Assembly: GCA_963925035.1 (NCBI GenBank)
Contig: CAWUSK010000017.1
Location: 1-64,000, forward strand
DNA: 64,000 nt
Direction: 5' to 3'
From: UBA4466 sp963925035
Lineage (GTDB): Bacteria > Bacteroidota > Bacteroidia > Flavobacteriales_D > Crocinitomicaceae
Under the pieces are notes generated by a model. The model ran no database searches. It was not told the DNA's origin and was given only the letters and a program-made list of their open reading frames with translations. This document shows, piece by piece, positions 16,605-25,932 of this stretch (the first letter of the stretch is position 1; the number at the start of each line of letters is the position of its first letter). Made by a program: the position numbers and the translations under genes.

Positions 16605-16796
16605 ATGAAACAAGGTACAGTAAAATTTTTCAACGAATCTAAAGGATTTGGATTTATCGTTGAAGACGGATCAAACAGTGAGCACTTCGTTCACATCTCA
16701 GGTTTAATTGATGAAATTAAAGAAGGGGACACAGTTGAATTCGAATTGAAAGAAGGAAAAAAAGGAATGAACGCAGTAAACGTTAAGGCGTTATAA
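16605..16796 (+). CDS. Cold-shock domain protein (CspA family)
   Basis: A 63-residue, single-domain OB-fold protein. RNP1 KGFGFI and RNP2 HFVHIS are both present, with the usual MKQGTVKFFN start. The length equals that of Bacteroidota Csp proteins. It binds single-stranded RNA and DNA and probably acts as an RNA chaperone. It is monocistronic, with its own promoter and a shared bidirectional terminator. Confidence 0.95.
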   Translation: MKQGTVKFFNESKGFGFIVEDGSNSEHFVHISGLIDEIKEGDTVEFELKEGKKGMNAVNVKAL

Positions 16797-16815
16797 TTTA
16801 TTCAATAACTTTTTG

Positions 16816-16850
16816 AAAATAGCCTGTCAGTTTTGATAGGCTATTTTTTT
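16816..16850. terminator. Bidirectional terminator between csp and a convergent gene
   Basis: AAATAGCCTGTCA pairs with TGATAGGCTATTT (one G-T pair) around a GTTT-type loop, with A-runs before and T-runs after. It serves the csp gene on the plus strand and touches the stop of the outer-membrane-like gene on the minus strand. Confidence 0.8.
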
Positions 16851-17347
16851 TATCTTCTAATTCGTTTTCTGAATGCATAGCGAAAAGCAATTGCTGCATT
16901 CCAGCCAAATTTTAATTCGGGAACAATTCTAAAAGTTGGACCAGTATCCAGCGCCAAATTAATTGGAACTACATCAAATGTATACTCAATACCTATCGCT
17001 CCATTGATTCCCGTCCAAAAACCCTGTTGCTTTGGTACACCTTCCCTTCCGCCACTTGTTTTTGACCAATGCCCCGCATCAACACCACCACCAAAATACC
17101 AATCAAATTCTTTAACCATTGGCTGACTTCTTAAATACATCGCCTGAAACCAAAAAAATCGTTGGCCAGCTCCGGCATTAATTTCAAACGCATCTTGTTC
17201 GGTAAAAAAATGTTTGACACTTAGTTCTGCCAACCCTAGATTGACGGAAGAATAGTCAGCTTTTATTCCTAAAGCTGCATTGTATTGCTGCGAATAGCTT
17301 ATGCTAATCGACACAAACAATAAGAAAATTGGAGAGAGTTTTTTCAT
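16850..17347 (-). CDS. Outer-membrane-beta-barrel-like exported protein
   Basis: A 165-residue protein with a Sec signal peptide (cleavage near SISYSQ/Q). The mature part alternates short amphipathic strands (YNAALGIKADYSS, FEINAGAGQRFFWFQAMYL, WYFGGGVDAGHW, IEYTFDVVPINLALDTGPTF), and the protein ends AIAFRYAF plus a basic tail. This looks like a small outer-membrane barrel, but I cannot name a family. Its stop lies inside the csp terminator. Confidence 0.65.
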   Translation of the reverse strand: MKKLSPIFLLFVSISISYSQQYNAALGIKADYSSVNLGLAELSVKHFFTEQDAFEINAGAGQRFFWFQAMYLRSQPMVKEFDWYFGGGVDAGHWSKTSGGREGVPKQQGFWTGINGAIGIEYTFDVVPINLALDTGPTFRIVPELKFGWNAAIAFRYAFRKRIRR

Positions 17348-17652
17348 TATTTAGTTTCATTAAAGTTTTAACATTTAAAAGATAAAGAATAAATTGATAT
17401 GTACGCATAATAATTTAACTTTTTTTGTGCAGAATTCTTCAAAACAAAATATAACACCTAACTTTACCGCGCATCAAACTAACAAATTGAAGCAAAAACT
17501 AATACAACATAAAGTCTTTAAAAACACTACTACTTTTGATGATTAATGGCATCTGCTATGTCAAAAATCTCCGTAAATAGTTCTGAATTATTTGATTTTA
17601 AATGGACGCTATTTTGTCCATTCTACTGCATAAAGAATAATTTATAACACAT
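17348..17652. other. Gene-free 305-bp divergent region
   Basis: This AT-rich gap separates the barrel-like gene (minus) from the large gliding-type surface gene (plus). I see no ORF of note. A small hairpin, ATGGAC at 17602-17607 pairing with GTCCAT at 17616-17621 around an 8-nt loop, lies 30 bp before the ATG and could affect initiation or be an operator. No full TTG-N-TAnnTTTG promoter is evident on either strand. Confidence 0.4.
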
Positions 17653-20412
17653 ATGAAAAAAACACTGATTTTTTTAACTCTGATTGTATTTTCGAGTAAT
17701 GCTCAAAATTTAGTAGTTAATCCTAGCTTTGAAATAACCAATACCAACTGCGCTAATTTCGGAGGAGAAGGTTTTAGAACAGACCTGAACCCTTCTTGGG
17801 ACAACGCAAATTCAAATATTCCAGGAGATAGTTGCTCATCGCCAGATTTATTCTCTGCTTGTAACACCATATTTGGTGGCACACCCGGCCCGACCTTCAT
17901 GCCCGATGCAACGTCTTTTGGAATTGGTTGGCAATATTCAAGAACAGGAACGAGGCATGCAGGATTAATTGCCCATGAATCCGTGTTCGGACTACCTGAT
18001 GAGTATAAGGAATATATTCAAGGTCACACAACAACTCCATTAACTGCAGGTCAGACTTATTGCGTATCATTTTATGTGAGTCTTGCCGATGGTTGTCCAT
18101 ATGCGGTGCAAGAATTGGGTGTCTATTTCTCAAATGCACAATACCTTAGAGACGCGTGTTCTCAAGGAGCGCGAATTCCGGTTACACCTCATTTAGAAAA
18201 TACATGCGGCGTTCTTTCCGATACAACAAATTGGGTTCGTTTACAGTGGGATTATGTTGCAACAGGCGGTGAACAATACTTTATTATCGGAAATTTTAAT
18301 ACGTATGCGAACACTACCGTTGCACCAGCAGGAGGAAGCGGTTTTGGTAATGCATTTGCTTATTATTTCATTGATGATGTAAGTATCCAAGCATCGACTT
18401 GTTGCTATGCTGATATCGTAAATCCATCAACTTTATGCGTGACGGATGCACCAGTTAATTTAACGGCAACCGGAGGATTGGGAGGGAATTGTTCATCCAA
18501 TCCAGTTGGAACTTGGTCAGGCCCAGGTATTACAAATACTTCTACAGGTACTTTTGACCCTTCCATTGCTGGAGCAGGAACTCATACAATTATATTTACA
18601 ATGGCCTGCGGATTTGTAGCTAACACTTCAATAGTTGTTAGTCCTTGTATTGGTCTACAAGTTTGTATCGAAGTAAATGGTGATTTTACTGTTAGTGATG
18701 GTGTTGGGCCTTATACTTGGCAAGAAACTATTGCACCAAGTTCTACTCCAATAACCAACCAAACTCAGTGTCAATCTTGCGGCTATACATGGTTCTTTGG
18801 CACCTGTCTAAATGGAGCCACACCTGTTACAACTTGCAATACGCCAGGAGGTCTACAGAATTTTGCGACCGGCACGACAATCACGCCATCGGCGAACTTT
18901 CCAATTCAAGTGACTGATAATTCAGGAACAACCTATTTGATTAACTCAGCTGGAAGTTTAACTGCTTGCAGCGCCAATCCTTGTCCAACTTTAACGACAA
19001 GCATAACTTCACAAACAAACGTAAATTGTTTCGGCGGGAGTACCGGTTCTGCTTCCGTTTCTGCTGGAAATGGAACGAGTCCGTATATATACACTTGGAC
19101 ACCCGGTGGAAATAATAGTGCAACACAAAACGGATTAACAGCAGGAAATTACACAGTGAATATTATTGATGACGCAGGATGCCCAGGAACAATCAATGTA
19201 ATTATTACTCAGCCAAGTGCTGCGCTTGATGCAACTGTTAATACTACTCCAACTGGCTGTGGAACAAGCACAGGTCAAGCAACCGCCGTTGTTTCTGGCG
19301 GCACATCAAATTATACATTTGTATGGTCTAACTCTTCTAGTACAACTGCAACCACAAGCGGCTTATCAGCTGGAGCCGGATCGGTAACTATTACAGACGC
19401 TTTGGGATGCCAAATAATTAGAAACTTTACCATTACAACTCCAGGGGCTCCAACTCTTGTTATTAGTAATATAATTGGAGTATTATGTTCAACTTCAACT
19501 AATGGTGCAGCTTCAGTTGCAGCATCTGGCGGCACAAATCCATTGACTTACCTTTGGACTCCTTCTGGAGAAAGTACACCAACAGCAACTGGATTATCTG
19601 CTGGAAATAATACAATTACTGTTACGGATGCAACGGGCTGTTCAGCCTCAGAGATTGTAAATATTCCTGCTCCTACTCCAATCGTATTGTCTGAAACGAT
19701 TACACCTACAAATTGTGGTGAAGCGATTGGTTCCATAGCCGTTAACGCAAGTGGAGGAACAGGTATATTGACTTATACTTGGACACCAAACGCAGGTTCT
19801 GGAGCAACAATTTCAAATTTAATTGGTGGAATGTACGACTTAACAGTAACAGACGATAATGGATGTCAAGTAAATGGAACATATGAAGTTGATGTAATTG
19901 GAACCTTACCAGTTACAGCATCACCAACAAGCATTCAAGTTGATGCAGGAGATACCGTTCAATTATTCGCAACTGGCGCAACAAATTATTCATGGTCACC
20001 TGCAACTGGATTAAGTTGTACAAATTGTCCTAATCCAATTGCTTCGCCAACAGAAACTACGGTTTATACAGTAACTGGAACTGATGATTTTGGATGTTCA
20101 GGAGAAGCAACAGTGACAATTTTAATTCAAACAGTTTGTGGAGATATATTTATTCCAACCATATTCTCGCCTAACAAGGATGGTAACAATGATTTGCAAT
20201 GTGTAATGGGTAATTGCATTGCAACAATGAAGTATTCAATATATGATCGTTGGGGTGAAAAAGTATTCGAAACTGAAATGCAAAGTGAATGTTGGGATGG
20301 TACTTTTAGAGGTAAAGCATTGAATTCGGGCGTTTATGCATTTAAATTCAATGCAATTCTAATTGATGGAACGGTCATTGAGCAATCAGGAAATTTGACA
20401 CTCGTTAAATAA
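17653..20412 (+). CDS. Large T9SS-exported surface protein with SprB-type repeats and gliding-motility C-terminal domain
   Basis: A 919-residue protein. The signal peptide is at residues 1-18 (cleavage near SSNAQ). Residues about 19-250 look like a carbohydrate-binding jelly-roll domain with many Cys. Four SprB-like repeats follow, beginning near residues 456, 529, 609 and 686, each with C-x-G-x-x-x-G, YxWxP and a closing TVTDxxGC. The end (about 829-919) is a CHU_C/TIGR04131 type B sorting domain: PTIFSPNKDGNND, then IYDRWGEKVFE, WDGTFRGK and YAFKF. Such proteins are exported by T9SS and act in gliding or adhesion. A strong terminator follows. Confidence 0.85.
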   Translation: MKKTLIFLTLIVFSSNAQNLVVNPSFEITNTNCANFGGEGFRTDLNPSWDNANSNIPGDSCSSPDLFSACNTIFGGTPGPTFMPDATSFGIGWQYSRTGTRHAGLIAHESVFGLPDEYKEYIQGHTTTPLTAGQTYCVSFYVSLADGCPYAVQELGVYFSNAQYLRDACSQGARIPVTPHLENTCGVLSDTTNWVRLQWDYVATGGEQYFIIGNFNTYANTTVAPAGGSGFGNAFAYYFIDDVSIQASTCCYADIVNPSTLCVTDAPVNLTATGGLGGNCSSNPVGTWSGPGITNTSTGTFDPSIAGAGTHTIIFTMACGFVANTSIVVSPCIGLQVCIEVNGDFTVSDGVGPYTWQETIAPSSTPITNQTQCQSCGYTWFFGTCLNGATPVTTCNTPGGLQNFATGTTITPSANFPIQVTDNSGTTYLINSAGSLTACSANPCPTLTTSITSQTNVNCFGGSTGSASVSAGNGTSPYIYTWTPGGNNSATQNGLTAGNYTVNIIDDAGCPGTINVIITQPSAALDATVNTTPTGCGTSTGQATAVVSGGTSNYTFVWSNSSSTTATTSGLSAGAGSVTITDALGCQIIRNFTITTPGAPTLVISNIIGVLCSTSTNGAASVAASGGTNPLTYLWTPSGESTPTATGLSAGNNTITVTDATGCSASEIVNIPAPTPIVLSETITPTNCGEAIGSIAVNASGGTGILTYTWTPNAGSGATISNLIGGMYDLTVTDDNGCQVNGTYEVDVIGTLPVTASPTSIQVDAGDTVQLFATGATNYSWSPATGLSCTNCPNPIASPTETTVYTVTGTDDFGCSGEATVTILIQTVCGDIFIPTIFSPNKDGNNDLQCVMGNCIATMKYSIYDRWGEKVFETEMQSECWDGTFRGKALNSGVYAFKFNAILIDGTVIEQSGNLTLVK

Positions 20413-20424
20413 ATTATATAATAG

Positions 20425-20458
20425 CAAAAAAGCCACTCAATTTGAGTGGCTTTTTTTG
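20425..20458. terminator. Bidirectional terminator between surface protein and prolyl oligopeptidase genes
   Basis: AAAAAGCCACTCAA pairs perfectly with TTGAGTGGCTTTTT, with A-run and T-run flanks. It sits between two convergent genes and can act in both directions. Confidence 0.85.
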
Positions 20459-20477
20459 TTATTTAATCTCAAGCTTC

Positions 20478-22550
20478 CTAAAACAATTTCATTTTCAAAT
20501 ACGAGAACATAATTGTTTCATTGAATGCAGCTTGTTCGTTTGTAGAAGCAGCGCCGTGTCCACCTTCAGTTGTTTCATAATAGAAAATTGGGTGACCTTG
20601 TTCTATCATTCTCGCTGCCATTTTTCTTGCGTGCGCAGGATGAACTCTGTCGTCCTTAGTTGACGTCACAAAAAACACTTCTGGGTATTTTTTATCCGCA
20701 TGAACATTGTGATACGGTGAGAATTTACTGATGTATTCCCATTCTTCAGGAAGATCTGGATTACCGTATTCTCCCATCCAACTTGCTCCTGCTAACATTT
20801 TATTAAAACGTTTCATATCCAACAATGGTGCTCCAATAATTACAGCATTGAACAAATCTGGACGTTGCGTTGCTACAACACCTGCCATTAATCCACCATT
20901 ACTCCATCCAAAAGCTCCCATATGTCTTGGTGTAGTTATTTTCTTCGCAATTAAATCTTCACACACTGCATAAAAATCGTTGTAAGCATTCTGACGTTTT
21001 TCCTTCATCGCACCTTTGTGCCACTCTGGTCCAAATTCTCCACCACCACGAATATTTGCAATAACATAAACGCCTCCTTTTTCCATCCAACCAATTCCAG
21101 TTCGTGTGCTGTAACTTGGTGTCACAGAAATATTAAATCCTCCGTAGGCGTATACAAGCGTAGGATTCGTACCATCTAATATTAAGTCTTTTTTATGCAC
21201 GATAAAATAAGGAATAACAACTCCATCTTTTGATTTCACCTCATATTGATGTACTTCTAAATTTGAAGCGTCAAATTGTGCTTTTAACTGACGAATTTGT
21301 CTTTCTTTTCCATTGGAAACATACACCAATGTAGGTGGAGTAATGAAATTACTGAATTGATAAAAATATCCTTCCTTTTCGTCATCTGTCCCAACCACAG
21401 CCATCTTACCGAATTTTGGAGCTTCTATTTTTGAGGAAGTCCATTTACCATCTGCAAAATCACACGACAACAATTCACTTTGAACATTGCGAAGAATATT
21501 CAATATCATTTGATTCTTTGTAACACTAACTCCGTCAATACTTGATCTTTCGTCTGGAGCAAATACGAGACTTACTTCTAATTCCCCCTTTAATAAGATC
21601 TGAAAATTAACACTAACTAATTCACCTGATTTAAAAAAGTGTTCATTCACATTCCAATCTGAATTCAATGTCAATAACAGTTGACCTTTATAGTATCCCG
21701 ATTGATCAGAGTCATCCGGCAAGTTCAATTTTATCGATTTTCCATCTACTAACACAAACGTTTCGTGTGAATAGAAAGAGGCAGATTTACTTACAAAAAC
21801 ATAACGAACATCCTCAATCAAAGTTGAGCTTGCCCAAATTCCCATCAAAGTATCAGGTCCTTCAGTAACAAGCGTTGCTGAATTAATATCAGTTCCTCTC
21901 TTCCATCTTTTCACCATACGTGGATAGCCTGACGTTGTCATAGATCCTTCACCGAATTTTCGGCTAATGATGATTTCATTTTCATTGATCCAGCCAACGC
22001 TTCCTTTACTTGTCGGAAGTTCGAAGCCACCCTTTACAAATTCCTTGGTAACAACATTAAACTCTCTTACGATGTCTTCATCTGTTCCTCCGTCAGACAA
22101 GGCTAAAAGACAAACTTCATATTTTGGGGCCAACCAAGTCGCGCCATGATACACCCATTTTTTACCGTCTTTTTCTGATAATTTATCCAAGTCCAAAACG
22201 GTTTCCCATTCAGTTTTACTTGCTAAATAATCGTCATATTTCATACGGCGCCAGAGTCCTCGAACATGTTCTTCATCCTTCCAGAAGTTATACATGTAAT
22301 CCCCAACTACGTCAGGATAAACAATTTTATCTTTATCGTTATACGATTCTAAATAATCCGCTTTCATCGCTTTAAAACCTTCTACTTTTGTCAGTTTATC
22401 TGAAGTGATTTTATTCTGCGTCAGCACCCAATCCATTGATTTTTTACTTTCAACTTCTTCCATCCAGATATATGGATCATCTTGAGCTATTGCATTTGAA
22501 TTCATTAGAATTAATAATGTTAATGTGATAAATGAAATGACTTTGTTCAT
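20478..22550 (-). CDS. Prolyl oligopeptidase family serine peptidase (S9A)
   Basis: A 690-residue exported peptidase with a Sec signal peptide (cleavage near NAIAQ/D), then DPYIWMEEVESKK, the usual family start. An N-terminal propeller spans about residues 60-400. The alpha/beta hydrolase end holds the triad: Ser in FGWSNGGLMAG (about 546), Asp in TKDDRVHP (about 631) and His in EGGHGAAS (about 664). NIRGGGEFGPEWHKGAMKE is the oligopeptidase signature. It cleaves short peptides after proline, here in the periplasm. Confidence 0.92.
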   Translation of the reverse strand: MNKVISFITLTLLILMNSNAIAQDDPYIWMEEVESKKSMDWVLTQNKITSDKLTKVEGFKAMKADYLESYNDKDKIVYPDVVGDYMYNFWKDEEHVRGLWRRMKYDDYLASKTEWETVLDLDKLSEKDGKKWVYHGATWLAPKYEVCLLALSDGGTDEDIVREFNVVTKEFVKGGFELPTSKGSVGWINENEIIISRKFGEGSMTTSGYPRMVKRWKRGTDINSATLVTEGPDTLMGIWASSTLIEDVRYVFVSKSASFYSHETFVLVDGKSIKLNLPDDSDQSGYYKGQLLLTLNSDWNVNEHFFKSGELVSVNFQILLKGELEVSLVFAPDERSSIDGVSVTKNQMILNILRNVQSELLSCDFADGKWTSSKIEAPKFGKMAVVGTDDEKEGYFYQFSNFITPPTLVYVSNGKERQIRQLKAQFDASNLEVHQYEVKSKDGVVIPYFIVHKKDLILDGTNPTLVYAYGGFNISVTPSYSTRTGIGWMEKGGVYVIANIRGGGEFGPEWHKGAMKEKRQNAYNDFYAVCEDLIAKKITTPRHMGAFGWSNGGLMAGVVATQRPDLFNAVIIGAPLLDMKRFNKMLAGASWMGEYGNPDLPEEWEYISKFSPYHNVHADKKYPEVFFVTSTKDDRVHPAHARKMAARMIEQGHPIFYYETTEGGHGAASTNEQAAFNETIMFSYLKMKLF

Positions 22551-22612
22551 ATTATAGATTTTATAAGTGGAAGCAATGTACTAAAAAATACGGCAATCAA
22601 TTGGCTCGTCTC

Positions 22613-23074
22613 TTAACCCAATATATCTTTTATTATTGCCAGATGATGGTTAGAATGAATTCCAAGAAACTTTATCGTTGAATTTCGTTTCATATTACCG
22701 AAAAGCGGATGGATAAAAAATTGAGCTTTGTTCAACGTTGGTAACTTTTGAATTGACAGCTTTGCTATTTCGAGTTGAGCTTTTAGACCTTCGATTGTAC
22801 GTGGTTCTTCTTCTGCAGGTTTAACTCCTTTTGGCGCGCGTCCTTTCCCTCTAGGGATTTTCCCAATTACCATAATAAAGAAACGAATCGGAGTATATTT
22901 AAAGCGGTAATCTTTTGGATTGGATTTTTCTAAAGCTTCTACAACATTATTGATCACTAACATTTTATGCTCCAATTGCCAGCCGACAGATACTTTTGAC
23001 ACACTTTCATTCACATGTTCATGAAATTCAATATTTCGCTCAATTTGATTCAATACATTTTCCAATTTCTGCAT
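22613..23074 (-). CDS. DUF1569 (DinB-like) domain protein
   Basis: A 153-residue protein of the DinB-like four-helix family. HKMLVINNVVEALE and RFFIMVIGKIPRGKGRAPKGVKP, then HPLFGNMKRNSTIKFLGIHSNHHLAII, match DUF1569; the His residues in HK, HP and HSNHH are likely metal ligands. Its function is unknown. No signal peptide is seen. It lies 22 bp after the GtrA gene on the same strand. Confidence 0.75.
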   Translation of the reverse strand: MQKLENVLNQIERNIEFHEHVNESVSKVSVGWQLEHKMLVINNVVEALEKSNPKDYRFKYTPIRFFIMVIGKIPRGKGRAPKGVKPAEEEPRTIEGLKAQLEIAKLSIQKLPTLNKAQFFIHPLFGNMKRNSTIKFLGIHSNHHLAIIKDILG

Positions 23075-23096
23075 ACTGTCTTTTTGAGAACTATTT

Positions 23097-23576
23097 TTAC
23101 AACTGTTTATCTACCTTAAAACTAAACTTACTTTGCATCAGGTAGCTGAAAATAATCGTTACGCCAACACTCAGTATTTTGGATGGAGTTGGATAAAATC
23201 CTAAACCATCTACAAATAGTTTCATAGATACGTAACTAATTACTAATGCTATCAAACCGACTCCCAAATAACGCCTAAGTTGCGTCCAGGCAGGGATGTT
23301 AGATTCTGGAAAAACGATAAATCGATTGAGAAGAAAGCCTACAATAAACGTTATTGGAAAAACAAAAAACAACGAAGCGATATGCCCGCTCATCACGATG
23401 AAATGTAAGTCTGCATCTTGTTTATCAAAAATGTAATGAAAACAAATAAAATATAAAATGGTATCTAAAACTAGATTTCCGCCTCCGCATACTGCATAGC
23501 GATATGTTTTAAGCGGCATGAATTTCTTGAATAGAAAATAAAAGGAATCGATAAATTTAAGCAAAAGGTTTTTCAA
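23097..23576 (-). CDS. GtrA family membrane protein
   Basis: A 159-residue membrane protein with four hydrophobic helices. RYAVCGGGNLVLDTILYFI near residue 27 and the final ILSVGVTIIFSYLMQSKFSF are the GtrA signature. Members are thought to move lipid-linked sugars in cell-surface glycan synthesis. The frame opens with TTG at 23576; the only alternative is ATG 23519 (MPLKTYRYAV), which would remove a conserved-looking helical lead. I prefer the longer form with moderate confidence. Confidence 0.82.
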   Translation of the reverse strand: MKNLLLKFIDSFYFLFKKFMPLKTYRYAVCGGGNLVLDTILYFICFHYIFDKQDADLHFIVMSGHIASLFFVFPITFIVGFLLNRFIVFPESNIPAWTQLRRYLGVGLIALVISYVSMKLFVDGLGFYPTPSKILSVGVTIIFSYLMQSKFSFKVDKQL

Positions 23577-23655
23577 AGTTTCAGAACCGTTAGATTGACA
23601 AATTATTTTTGAGTAAAATTAATACAATTCGATAATATGTAATTTAAACTTTCAT

Positions 23656-24027
23656 TTACATAATAGTAGACGTAATTACGACCCCAAAACCATCTGGATC
23701 TTTCACTTCTATTCCATGCTCTTGCCAATACGTATTTTTCGATTTCTCGATTACAATATTGTATTGTTCAATGTTTACTTTGACCTATTCTAGTTCTTCG
23801 GGGGAAAGGTAAAAAACCAATAAATCTTCGTCATCTGGATGATCATCTGATTTTTCATCTGATTCAGTAAATTCAATGTCCCAGTACATGTTTGGTTTGC
23901 CTAAAAATACACCGTTGTAATTGTCGTGATTTTCAAAACTGGCGAGAACCTCCAAACCGATTACGTTGGTGTAAAACGACGAAAGTGTTTTCAAGTTATT
24001 GTTATGTCTAGCGTATCTGAATTTCAT
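23656..24027 (-). pseudogene. VOC (glyoxalase/bleomycin-resistance) family gene split by one in-frame TAG
   Basis: The frame starts at ATG 24027 with FRYARHNNNLKTLSSFYTNVIGLEVL, a classic VOC opening, and meets TAG at 23787-23785 after SPEELE. The same frame continues without further lesion for 42 codons: VKVNIEQYNIVIEKSKN, then WQEHGIEVKDPDGFGVVI, the expected C-terminal half (KDPDG is the conserved VOC ending), to TAA at 23658-23656. A single nonsense change has therefore cut a normal-sized 123-residue protein at residue 81. It may be a fresh pseudogene, a sequencing error or, less likely, readthrough. Confidence 0.82.
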
Positions 24028-24092
24028 TGGGGATGATTAACCATGCGCACTTCCAACCTTTGTTTTTTACGCATCGTTTATGTTCAAGTCTT

Positions 24093-24833
24093 TTACAGTT
24101 TTCTCCCCGAAAACACATGATGTATGGTATCAGTTATCCCTGTATTTGCAGCAGGAATGGTTCTATAGTCCAAATAAAGACTGTCCTCAACCCAATATAA
24201 ATCTCTGTTTTCAAAACCTTGATTCCAATTTTGGTTCCTTTTATAATACGTGTAAAATTTTCCGATACCGTATTCTTTATTTTCAATTACGACATTATAA
24301 CCCGACATCATTACTGCAACTGTATCAACGTAACTTACATCTGTTCCAATCAAATACTCATGTTTGTCAATTTGCAAAATAAATGTTCCTTCTAGTTGAT
24401 TTTTTAAAGGGTGCTCCGAATCAGTTGTTACTGGGAGTGACGATTTATTTCCATTAAACGTAAGGTCAACCTTAGTAATACCAGCATCATATCGTTTTTG
24501 GGATTGAATTACATCAAAGTTTGAGTAAAAATCCAGCTTAGCCCCGCTGTAATATAGATCTCCTATACTAAAACTTGACGGTAGCGTTTGAGGAATCGAG
24601 AATGAAGAACCTTCAAAAATCAATTCATTTCCGTTTACATTAGTTGATAAAATACAATCGGATTCTATTTCTGATGTGAACTCAACAGCTCTAGAACTTC
24701 TTATTCCATAATAATTTCCAACATATTGAGAATAAAACGGAGAAGCGCCTGCACCAGGTTCTGAAATCGGTTCTTTTTTACACGAAATGATTGGAAGTAA
24801 AACAATAAATAAGAAGTAAAAGATATATTTCAT
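24093..24833 (-). CDS. Hypothetical lipoprotein
   Basis: A 246-residue protein whose leader ends in VLLPIISCKKE, a clear lipobox with Cys near residue 18. The mature part is mostly beta: YVGNYYGIRSSRAVEF, LIFEGSSFSIP, DLTFNGNKSSLPV, TFILQIDKHEYLIGT and VDTVAVMMSGYNVVIENKEYG. No known family is recognised. ATG 24833 is chosen because it starts the signal peptide; an upstream in-frame codon at 24842 adds only three residues. Gaps of about 65 and 138 bp flank it, so it is probably monocistronic. Confidence 0.65.
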   Translation of the reverse strand: MKYIFYFLFIVLLPIISCKKEPISEPGAGASPFYSQYVGNYYGIRSSRAVEFTSEIESDCILSTNVNGNELIFEGSSFSIPQTLPSSFSIGDLYYSGAKLDFYSNFDVIQSQKRYDAGITKVDLTFNGNKSSLPVTTDSEHPLKNQLEGTFILQIDKHEYLIGTDVSYVDTVAVMMSGYNVVIENKEYGIGKFYTYYKRNQNWNQGFENRDLYWVEDSLYLDYRTIPAANTGITDTIHHVFSGRKL

Positions 24834-24971
24834 ACTATTCAAAACGCTATATTCGCTATATCAGTTGGGTATGAATTTAATACCGCATGTGTTATAAGCG
24901 TTTGCTAAACATAATCATTTTAAAATAAAATTTCCTTAAAAGAACCTACTTCAATAATATGAACAATCACT

Positions 24972-25211
24972 TCAATTCCTTAATTCCTCATCAATCTTTT
25001 CCGCCAAAGCATAGTCTTTTTCCGTAATTCCATTCTTGTAATGGGTGGACAACGAAATGTGTAATTCACTGCATTTACGAATTTCATAATCGGGATGATG
25101 ATTCATTTTATCAGCTATTTTCGCAATTTTCAATAGAAATTTAGCCAAATCTGTTTGTGACGAGAACACTAGCGTTCGCGTCAATTTATTTTCGTGTGTT
25201 AACCAACTCAT
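24972..25211 (-). CDS. phhB: Pterin-4a-carbinolamine dehydratase
   Basis: A 79-residue PCD/DCoH protein. The active-site string MNHHPDYEIRK (His-His-Pro near residue 37) and LHISLSTHYKNGITEKDYALAEKID are diagnostic. It dehydrates 4a-hydroxytetrahydropterin, the by-product of aromatic amino acid hydroxylases, so that the cofactor can be recycled. It overlaps the 3-prime end of phhA by 26 bp, so the two are translationally coupled. It is slightly shorter than the usual 95-100 residues at the N-terminus. Confidence 0.9.
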   Translation of the reverse strand: MSWLTHENKLTRTLVFSSQTDLAKFLLKIAKIADKMNHHPDYEIRKCSELHISLSTHYKNGITEKDYALAEKIDEELRN

Positions 25212-25917
25212 TGCTTTTAAATTTTAATTCAATTGTTTTTAGTGATTCGAATAAGGCCTCGAAACTCTCAATCATAACGTATTCGTTCTGAATTTTTTCA
25301 GAATCGTATGGTTTTAGAATCACTTCCTCTATGTTAAATTCCAATTTTTGTTTAATGTCTTTTCGACACTCAATTGATTCACCAAAGGAAGACAAAATTC
25401 CAGCTCCATAAATTTTTAAATCGTCTTTTATCAATCCAAATTCAATTGTAAACCAGTACAAGCGTTGCAAGTAAATCTGTATTTCAGAATTTTCTTTGTG
25501 CGCAACACCTAATTTACCGAATTCGTGCATAAAATTGGAATACGTAGGAAGTGAAAGCAACGGAACGTGTCCAAAAATGTCGTGAAACATGTCCGGTTCT
25601 TCCAAGTAATCCAATTGACTTTTTAAGCGCAACCATGTAGAACTGCAAAATTTCTTTTGTGCCAGGAGTTCAAAAAACTCATCTACGGGAATTAATCCTG
25701 GAACGCAGTGAATTTCCCATCCAGTTCGCTGCGCAAACCATTGGTTCAATTCTGTAAAGCGTGGAATTGAATTGGGATGAAGTACTTCCTTCATTTCCTC
25801 CAAGGCCGTCAAGTATTCGTTGCACGCTTTGTCGGTTAAATTTTCCTTCTGACGTTCAAAAAGAATTCTCCACACCTCGTGGTCTTCGTCTGTGTAATTT
25901 TCAAAAATTTGTTTCAT
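25186..25917 (-). CDS. phhA: Phenylalanine 4-hydroxylase (aromatic amino acid hydroxylase)
   Basis: A 243-residue, catalytic-domain-only hydroxylase like other bacterial PhhA proteins. The iron ligands are two His in FHDIFGHVPLL (about residues 111 and 116) and the Glu in FTIEFGLI (about 156). RTGWEIHCVPGLIPVDEFF is the pterin-binding loop. It turns phenylalanine into tyrosine with O2 and a tetrahydropterin. ATG 25917 begins just before QIFENYTDEDHEVW. Upstream, a terminator hairpin, a mini-ORF and a palindrome lie between it and uvrA, suggesting attenuation. Confidence 0.93.
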   Translation of the reverse strand: MKQIFENYTDEDHEVWRILFERQKENLTDKACNEYLTALEEMKEVLHPNSIPRFTELNQWFAQRTGWEIHCVPGLIPVDEFFELLAQKKFCSSTWLRLKSQLDYLEEPDMFHDIFGHVPLLSLPTYSNFMHEFGKLGVAHKENSEIQIYLQRLYWFTIEFGLIKDDLKIYGAGILSSFGESIECRKDIKQKLEFNIEEVILKPYDSEKIQNEYVMIESFEALFESLKTIELKFKSNELVNTRK

Positions 25918-25932
25918 CTTCAATTGATTAAA

